Positions 59,469 to 64,000 of a stretch of DNA of 64,000 bases are shown piece by piece. The notes beneath the pieces are model-generated. The model was not told the DNA's origin. It worked only from the letters and a program-made list of their open reading frames with translations, and did no database searches. Both the position numbers and the translations under genes were made by a program. The DNA comes from Rhizobium rosettiformans (lineage in GTDB: Bacteria > Pseudomonadota > Alphaproteobacteria > Rhizobiales > Rhizobiaceae): NCBI RefSeq assembly GCF_016806065.1, contig NZ_CP032405.1:3996001-4060000 (forward strand), written 5' to 3'. The number at the start of each line of letters is the position of its first letter. The first letter of the stretch is position 1.

Positions 59469-60016
59469 TTGTAACAAACCCAGCGGATACATGAGCGCAA
59501 AACTACGGTTGAGGATCAACTCCCCGCAACCAGAGTTTGAGCGTTAGAGTTATCAATTAAGGTTGATGGAGATCCGCCGAAGGGATGTCGAAACGCCGGT
59601 CGTCTCCGCTAATGCTTCATTCTTGAATTCGCCGAAAACGGGCGCTAACCTGTTGTAAAATATCTGTTTTCATCCAAGAATGAACTAACTTCATTCTTAA
59701 AATTGGATTTCGCACCAGTTTCGTCGCCCGAAAGCGGCGCATGAAGAATGCCTCTGAAGAAACGAGTTCGTTATTTTTCAAGCCTTTGAAGACGCCTTAA
59801 AGCCATTTCGACAATTTCTGAAGCCGCGCTTGAAGGTCGAGTTCCAATCTGGCAGAACGAAGCAGGATGACACAGTATTGCGCCTCCTTCTGTCAAATCG
59901 CGTCGATCGCGGATCCCGCGCCGTATAGCGAAACACACTGTAATTGCAGCGCTTTTCACCTTATCCCAGATCTTCCCGGATATTCCCGGTTTTCCAGTAT
60001 CTAGTGACAAACAACA
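59469..60016. other. Non-coding end B region of the prophage with operator cluster
   Basis: These 548 bases show no gene. A 9-bp inverted pair AAGAATGAA (59676-59684) and TTCATTCTT (59690-59698) has further copies at 59616-59624 and, shorter, at 59744-59750. On the complement strand the terminus reads TGTTGTTTGTCAC with a diverged end repeat (TTTGTCACTAGATACTGGAA). The region holds transposase sites and probably repressor or enhancer sites. Confidence 0.75.
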
Positions 60017-60021
60017 ACCGA
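60017..60021. repeat. 5-bp target-site duplication (ACCGA), right copy, element 2
   Basis: Exact repeat of 15321-15325, directly after the CA terminus of the prophage. Confidence 0.93.
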
Positions 60022-60100
60022 GCACTGTCTAAAATTGTAACTGTCAGTTTGACCTGAAGTTCAGCGCTCTGTGTCCAAAGTGTCTTCAACGGAGGCACCT

Positions 60101-60574
60101 ATGACCATTTCGAAATTCAGCCTGACACTGACCGCGGTCGCTCTCTCTCTGTCGGCTTTCAACGCCAACGCTGTGCCGCGCACGGGCAATGAGCATGTGA
60201 TCCGTCACGACCGCGGCGGCTACGTGATCGACTATGCGATCGATATGCTGAAAATGGAAAAGTCTCGGCGTCTGGTAAAGTTCGCTGGGCGCTGTGATTC
60301 CGCCTGCACCATCTACCTCGGGCTCAACAAAGCCCAGACATGCATTACCACTGCAGCCAAGTTCGGGTTCCACCTGCCGTTCGGCAGCGATCGACGAGGC
60401 AACCAGGTTGCGGCGAACTTCATGATGAAGAAATACCCCAAATGGGTGCATAAGTGGCTGGAAGCCAATGGCGGTCTGAGTGCCAAGCTGAAGGTGATGC
60501 CTTACTCATATGCAAGTCAGTATATCAAACCTTGCGATGGCCGCTCGAACATGGCGCAGCAGGCAAGTTTCTGA
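60101..60574 (+). CDS. Secreted ClpP/crotonase-like periplasmic protein
   Basis: This 157-residue protein has a signal peptide ('FSLTLTAVALSLSAFNANA'). It then reads 'RGGYVIDYAIDMLKMEKSRR' and 'GRCDSACTIYLGLNKAQTC' with 'AAKFGFHLPFG'. The Ser in 'DSACT' and the following 'FGFH' match periplasmic proteins of the COG3904 type. The ATG at 60101 is chosen on the signal peptide. The role is unknown. It is the first host gene after the prophage. Confidence 0.75.
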   Translation: MTISKFSLTLTAVALSLSAFNANAVPRTGNEHVIRHDRGGYVIDYAIDMLKMEKSRRLVKFAGRCDSACTIYLGLNKAQTCITTAAKFGFHLPFGSDRRGNQVAANFMMKKYPKWVHKWLEANGGLSAKLKVMPYSYASQYIKPCDGRSNMAQQASF

Positions 60575-60618
60575 GCGAACATGCCAACGCCCGTCCAGCG
60601 ACATGAGTTCGAAAAAAA

Positions 60619-60642
60619 GGCCGGGGTGTCCGTTCCCCGGCC
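60619..60642. terminator. Rho-independent terminator
   Basis: GGCCGGGG / CCCCGGCC with an 8-base loop and an A-run before it lies between convergent genes. The run acts as a U tract for the minus-strand gene; the other side has CCAAAA. Confidence 0.85.
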
Positions 60643-60669
60643 CAAAAGCTCGAAACTCAAAGACTGATA

Positions 60670-61407
60670 TCAGTCCTTTTTAGGTCCGTTCCCGTTTCCA
60701 CCGGCATTCTCGCTTTTGCCGTTGTTACCGCTGTTGTTATTGCCGTTGTCGTTGGAGTCACTCTTGTCGGCCTGACCTTCGCTGGCAACTCCATTGCCGC
60801 CGCCATTGCCGCCGCCGACACCCCGATTGCCATCGCTGGGGGCGTTGTCGCTTTTGGCGGCATTGCCTTCATTAGCAGTCCCATTGCCACCGCCATTGCC
60901 ACCGCCGTTGCCGCGGTTGCCGCCGCGGGCATTGCCACCGCCGTCGGGTCCGCTTTCGGTGCCGCCACCCGTGCCAGTGTCTGCGCCAGCGTCACCGTCA
61001 TTTGGGCCGCCAGTACTGTCATCGGTCGCCTGCCCGCCGCTGGAATTGTCAGCGACCTCCGTGGCACCAGAACCGCTGCCAGAGTTGACCGCGGCACCTC
61101 CGCCAAAGCCACCAAAGACAGCCTCGACAAATGACCTTTCGCTGCGAGCGCCGCCTTCGGAAGAACCGGTACGGGAAGCGGGTGCTGCGGCTGTGGATGC
61201 GCGAGCGGAACAGGCGGTAACGACCGATTTGTATTCTTTCCGGACCTTTTCCAGCGCCGCAAGGTCACCAGACATGAGTGCTGCTTCGCAGGCACTGTTC
61301 GCCATGGAAACCAATTGAGCGCGTGTCTGCTTAGCCACTGCTTCCGAATTCAAGCCGAAGAGAACCGTCACTGCCGCAGCAGCGAACAACGCTTTATTAC
61401 CATACAT
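60670..61407 (-). CDS. Secreted Gly/Asn/Asp-rich low-complexity protein
   Basis: This 245-residue protein has a signal peptide ('LFAAAAVTVLFGLNSEAVA'), a short globular helical part ('LVSMANSACEAALMSGDLAA') and a long tail of Gly, Asn, Asp and Ser with repeats such as 'GGGNGGGNG' (about 175-225). It is likely exported, perhaps a matrix-like protein. The start at MYGNKALF is used. Repeats may vary in length between strains. Confidence 0.75.
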   Translation of the reverse strand: MYGNKALFAAAAVTVLFGLNSEAVAKQTRAQLVSMANSACEAALMSGDLAALEKVRKEYKSVVTACSARASTAAAPASRTGSSEGGARSERSFVEAVFGGFGGGAAVNSGSGSGATEVADNSSGGQATDDSTGGPNDGDAGADTGTGGGTESGPDGGGNARGGNRGNGGGNGGGNGTANEGNAAKSDNAPSDGNRGVGGGNGGGNGVASEGQADKSDSNDNGNNNSGNNGKSENAGGNGNGPKKD

Positions 61408-61692
61408 AAGGGGAACCTCTGAGAATGCGGCAGCAGCCATCCGCGCCGTTAACGGTCTGTTAGTCACAAATGCATCTATGCGCAAGATCTTTTTAGAGAT
61501 GCATAATTTAACGTTAACGAGCAAACGGAAGCGGCAATGCAGCAGGCGGCCGAGGCAAGCCCCATGCTGTTGCTCGACACCTCCAATGTATTGGTGAGTG
61601 GCACACAGAAGGAGTTGCCGACCGCGCAAGGTCGGCAACCGTCAGAGATCGTAGCCCGGCCAAACAGACGATCCGTCTAGTGACCGCAATCT
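61408..61692. other. Intergenic region
   Basis: These 285 bases show no convincing gene. An AT-rich stretch near 61480-61515 could hold the promoter of the Gly/Asn-rich gene. Confidence 0.5.
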
Positions 61693-62064
61693 TCAGGCGT
61701 CCGCCGTCTCGCGAACGTCGTCGAGCAGGAAATGCACCACGACATAGTGTGTCGAGTAGGGACGGCCGCCGTCGGAGACGCTTTCGACCGTGCCGCCGTC
61801 GGCGGGGTGCCATTGACCATAGTGGGGATTGTTGACGATCAGGGTGATTGCTTTGCCGCTCCGCTGGCCCTGCAGGCGGTAGCGCGCTTCCGCAAGTGGC
61901 CAGATTCGCTCGAAGTCGGCCTGCGTCAGGCGCACCTTGAGTGCCTGGCGACGGATCGCTTCACTATGCGCACCATCCTCACGGGTTCGTGCCGGACTGG
62001 TCAGTGTGACCTCCTCCGCACCATCGAGAAGTGAACTGAATTCCTCCGGCCACATACGTCTCAT
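61693..62064 (-). CDS. Hypothetical protein
   Basis: This 123-residue protein starts 'MRRMWPEEFSSLLDGAEEVT' and has 'RLTQADFERIWPLAEARYRL' and 'SVSDGGRPYSTHYVVVHFLL'. The family is not recognised. It may be an acidic cytosolic enzyme subunit or toxin-like protein. The start at 62064 is chosen. Confidence 0.55.
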   Translation of the reverse strand: MRRMWPEEFSSLLDGAEEVTLTSPARTREDGAHSEAIRRQALKVRLTQADFERIWPLAEARYRLQGQRSGKAITLIVNNPHYGQWHPADGGTVESVSDGGRPYSTHYVVVHFLLDDVRETADA

Positions 62065-62211
62065 GACAGTGCTCCTCCCCGAGCGCGTTGATGGTGACAG
62101 GGGGAGTGTAGCGTGTCTTGCGCCGGAAACAACGCCAGATCGGGCAATCATCGAACGACGCCTGAGCGGCGCCACGCGATTGCCCATCTGGACAGGCTTT
62201 AGACCGACCGC

Positions 62212-62556
62212 TTATTCCGTGCAGCCGGTGTCCTTCAGCGCCTGGGCGTGGAAACGGCGCAGTGCCGCCTCGATATCGGTCTTGCTCAACGAGTGCCCGG
62301 CGGTCGCCAGATCCCGCGACAGCCGCGCGATCACGTCGCCGTCGCCTGTCACCACGTGATCGACGGCGTGTAGATCGCGAGCATAGCGGCCGAGGTCGTC
62401 GCCGGTGAAGCCGATCAGCGAGCCGGCCCAGTAGCCGGCAAGGAGATTGCGGCGGGCACGGATGCTGCCGAGGCCATCGTCCTCATGCGGGTGAGCGGAT
62501 TGGGCGACGGTCTTCACAATGGTCAGCGTCATGGATCGATTTTCCTCCTCGGTCAT
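62212..62556 (-). CDS. DUF1476-like protein (ATP synthase zeta-subunit homologue)
   Basis: This 114-residue protein has 'IRARRNLLAGYWAGSLIGFT' and 'GDGDVIARLSRDLATAGHSL', the DUF1476 order found in alphaproteobacterial inhibitors of the F1-ATPase. Compared with the typical protein the N-terminus ('KTVAQSAHPHEDDGLG') is variable, so it may be a paralogue. It overlaps no gene. A start at 62532 is also possible. Confidence 0.65.
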   Translation of the reverse strand: MTEEENRSMTLTIVKTVAQSAHPHEDDGLGSIRARRNLLAGYWAGSLIGFTGDDLGRYARDLHAVDHVVTGDGDVIARLSRDLATAGHSLSKTDIEAALRRFHAQALKDTGCTE

Positions 62557-62559
62557 GAA

Positions 62560-62862
62560 TCAGGCTTCCGCTTCTGCGGAGATGAGATAGTTGGCGACAG
62601 GCGCGCAGGCCGCATTGTTGGCATCGAGCAATTCTGCCGGGCTTGTAAGCCCGGTCGTCACCGATATTGCCGTTGTCGCGGCCCACCACAGATCACCGCT
62701 CGCGCGATCGACGAGCGCAGGGCCGGTCGTGCGAAGACAGTCACCCACCTGGGCAACGACCTGGACGGGCGCCTGCATCTCCTCGAGCCTCTGGCGGATA
62801 TCTGCTTCGACAGGATCGATGACAAATGCGGCAAAAAGCGATGCGATCCAGTCACCGATCAT
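62560..62862 (-). CDS. Hypothetical protein
   Basis: This 100-residue protein starts 'MIGDWIASLFAAFVIDPVEA' and has 'EMQAPVQVVAQVGDCLRTTG'. It lies three bases from the DUF1476-like gene and may be co-transcribed. No family recognised. Confidence 0.5.
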   Translation of the reverse strand: MIGDWIASLFAAFVIDPVEADIRQRLEEMQAPVQVVAQVGDCLRTTGPALVDRASGDLWWAATTAISVTTGLTSPAELLDANNAACAPVANYLISAEAEA

Positions 62863-63271
62863 CGGAAGGTCTCCGACCTCGCCGACATCAGACCATGCGG
62901 AATCGGCTGGCGAATACGCGGCTTCGGCATGCCTGGGCGAGGATGGGCAGCGTCATGGGCCGGGAAACGCCCCGGTGAAATCAGGATGGAGTGGTGGTGT
63001 CTCATGGACTGGTCCTTGGACCGGCAGCGGTGTCGAAAAAGGTCCGACATCGCAAGAGCGCCGGAGGCTCTTGCCAGAGGGGCCCGGACCAGCGGGTTGA
63101 CGCTGATATGACAATCGATTCGGGCGTCTTCAAGGCATCGGGATCAACCGATATGAAAAAGTCGGGCCATGCAGCCGGGGTCTTGTCTGGCCCCTTGTTG
63201 CATGGCCCGGGCTGCGGGCGATCAAGGCTCACGCGTTCGGGCGAAAGCCGATCGGCTCCGCAGCCATGGCG
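62863..63271. other. Intergenic region with a long stem-loop
   Basis: These 409 bases have no convincing protein gene. A stem GGGCCATGCA (63164-63173) / TGCATGGCCC (63199-63208), extended by an inner GGGG/CCCC, encloses a small loop. It could be part of a small RNA or a transcript end. Confidence 0.5.
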
Positions 63272-63640
63272 TCAGTGGCGAATGACCGGGCAGCCGCGGA
63301 CATTGGCGAAGACCATCCGGTCGCGACCGCCGTGACGCACACCGGCCACCACCACGCGCCGCGGCGTCACATCGGCGACGAAGGCGCGGCGCAAACCGTT
63401 CCAGCGCGCCTTTTCCACGGCCTGATGCGGACGGCATTCACCGCGACGGGGCCCATCCCAGCCCGGACGGTCCCAACCCGGGCGGTGGCCGGGGCGATCC
63501 CAGCCGGGGCCGCCATGGCGGGGACCTTCGATATAGACACCCCAGCCGAAGCTGTCGGCCGAAGCCGTGCCGGCAAGGCCCGTGGTCGCCATGACCGAGA
63601 CGATGGCTGCGAGACCGATTTTGCGAAGCATGCCGATCAT
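63272..63640 (-). CDS. Secreted Gly/Pro/Trp/Arg-rich small protein
   Basis: This 122-residue protein has a signal peptide ('RKIGLAAIVSVMATTGLAGT' ending near 'ASADS'). A repeat-like section ('GPGWDRPGHRPGWDRP') follows, then a basic C-terminal part with two Cys residues. The start at MIGMLRKIG is chosen. It is probably periplasmic. The role is unknown. Confidence 0.7.
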   Translation of the reverse strand: MIGMLRKIGLAAIVSVMATTGLAGTASADSFGWGVYIEGPRHGGPGWDRPGHRPGWDRPGWDGPRRGECRPHQAVEKARWNGLRRAFVADVTPRRVVVAGVRHGGRDRMVFANVRGCPVIRH

Positions 63641-63794
63641 TTTCTCTCTCCTAGGACTGGCGCATCCCGGCGCCTTGGTTTCCATCCCGCCGTTACGAGC
63701 GATTGAGGAGAGAGTAGATGCGCCTCACTGAACGCAGTCCGAATCCGTCATTCAGGCACGGTTCACCTTGCCATGGCAGATGCACCGCGACCCC

Positions 63795-64000
63795 TCAGAC
63801 ATGAAGGATGACCTCTCGGCGATGCGGGCTGTCGCGGTGTTCGAAGAGATAGATGCCCTGCCATGTTCCGAGCAACAGGCGCCCCTCGGAAAAGGGAACG
63901 GAGAGTGACACCGGCAGAAGAGCCGCCTTGATATGCGCCGGCATGTCATCCGGCCCCTCGTCGCGATGGGTGATGTAGTTCATCGCCGGATCCGTCGTCG
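63795..64000 (-). CDS. YjbQ/UPF0047 family protein (secondary thiamine-phosphate synthase type), partial
   Basis: The gene is cut by the window end. The visible C-terminal part reads 'MNYITHRDEGPDDMPAHIKA', 'LSVPFSEGRLLLGTWQGIYL' and 'FEHRDSPHRREVILHV', the UPF0047/YjbQ signature with the conserved His, Asp and 'GTWQGIY'. Some members have thiamine-phosphate synthase activity. In-frame codons continue upstream of the Met at 63983, so the protein is longer. Confidence 0.92.
   Translation of the reverse strand, partial: TTDPAMNYITHRDEGPDDMPAHIKAALLPVSLSVPFSEGRLLLGTWQGIYLFEHRDSPHRREVILHV

Larger units (their letters stand above)
15326..60016 (-). mobile_element. Complete Mu-like prophage with a P2-type contractile tail
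   Basis: This 44,691-bp element has 5'-TGTAGC at the low-coordinate end, the complement of 5'-TGTTGTTTG at the high-coordinate end and perfect ACCGA duplications. The early end (repressor, Ner, transposase) is at the right, the late end at the left, so the phage map is inverted in this window. Replicative transposition, GemA/DUF3164, Mor, lysis, head and tail modules are all present in phage order. The only visible damage is an IS3-family insertion in a small gene after the tail module. It therefore may still be functional. Confidence 0.96.

Noticed and set aside
60670..61295. Alternative long frames in the Gly/Asn-rich gene
   Set aside because: Low-complexity GC-rich DNA gives open frames on several strands; only the frame with a signal peptide was kept.
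62859..63335. Small frames in the 62.9-63.3 kb gap
   Set aside because: They conflict with each other, have no ribosome-binding site and overlap a strong stem-loop.
1..64000. CRISPR array
   Set aside because: No set of regularly spaced direct repeats with unique spacers was seen; the 21-bp repeats at the transposon ends are pairs only.

Overview
The window comes from the chromosome of an alphaproteobacterium, most likely a Rhizobiaceae member (Agrobacterium/Rhizobium type). The evidence is the high GC content, a cobalamin-dependent MetH, an elongator-type tRNA-Ile(CAT), a rhizobial-type intergenic palindromic repeat, and proteins such as the DUF1476-like and SIMPL-domain products. No database search was possible, so family names rest on motifs and gene order.

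Layout. Positions 1-7.66 kb are host chromosome: the end of a probable polyamine-binding protein gene, a PP2C-like phosphatase, metH on the minus strand, an AGE-family sugar epimerase, a SIMPL-domain secreted protein and tRNA-Ile(CAT). Two Mu-type transposable elements follow. Element 1 (7667-15260, 7,594 bp) is flanked by the 5-bp duplication ATCGT. Element 2 (15326-60016, 44,691 bp) is flanked by the 5-bp duplication ACCGA. Only 65 bp of host DNA separates them. Both begin TGTAGC at the low-coordinate end and finish with the complement of TGTTGTTTG at the high-coordinate end. Both carry the repeated core TTGACACGCAAATCCGGAA at their ends, and both duplications fit the known Mu target preference N-Y-S-R-N. 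From 60.02 kb to the end is host chromosome again: several small secreted or hypothetical proteins, a DUF1476-like protein and the 3' part of a YjbQ-family gene.

Element 2 is an apparently complete Mu-like prophage whose genes read mostly leftward. From right to left it has a divergent repressor and a Ner-like gene, a DnaA-domain-IV-like protein and ParB-like protein, MuA and MuB, host-takeover genes (DUF3164, GemA), a Mor-like activator, lysis genes, a Mu-type head module (DksA-like, gp26-gp30, protease, major capsid) and a P2-type contractile tail module (V, W, J, I, fibre, sheath, tube, E/E', tape measure, U, X, D). A tyrosine recombinase sits beside the end at 15.3 kb. An IS3-family element interrupts a small gene at 18.3-19.5 kb. 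A dyad GGCTGACA-N2-TGTCAGCC stands in front of the lysis, head-protease and tail-sheath operons and is a good candidate for the late-activator site.

Element 1 is the most interesting object. It has intact Mu-type ends and a perfect target duplication but no transposase, portal, terminase, tail or lysis genes. What it keeps is a Mu-type head protease and major capsid protein, a Mor-like activator, a ParB-like protein with a partial duplication, a DnaA-domain-IV-like protein, ribbon-helix-helix proteins and a divergent regulator. I interpret it as a capsid-encoding satellite of Mu-like phages, mobilised in trans by a helper MuA such as the one 38 kb away.
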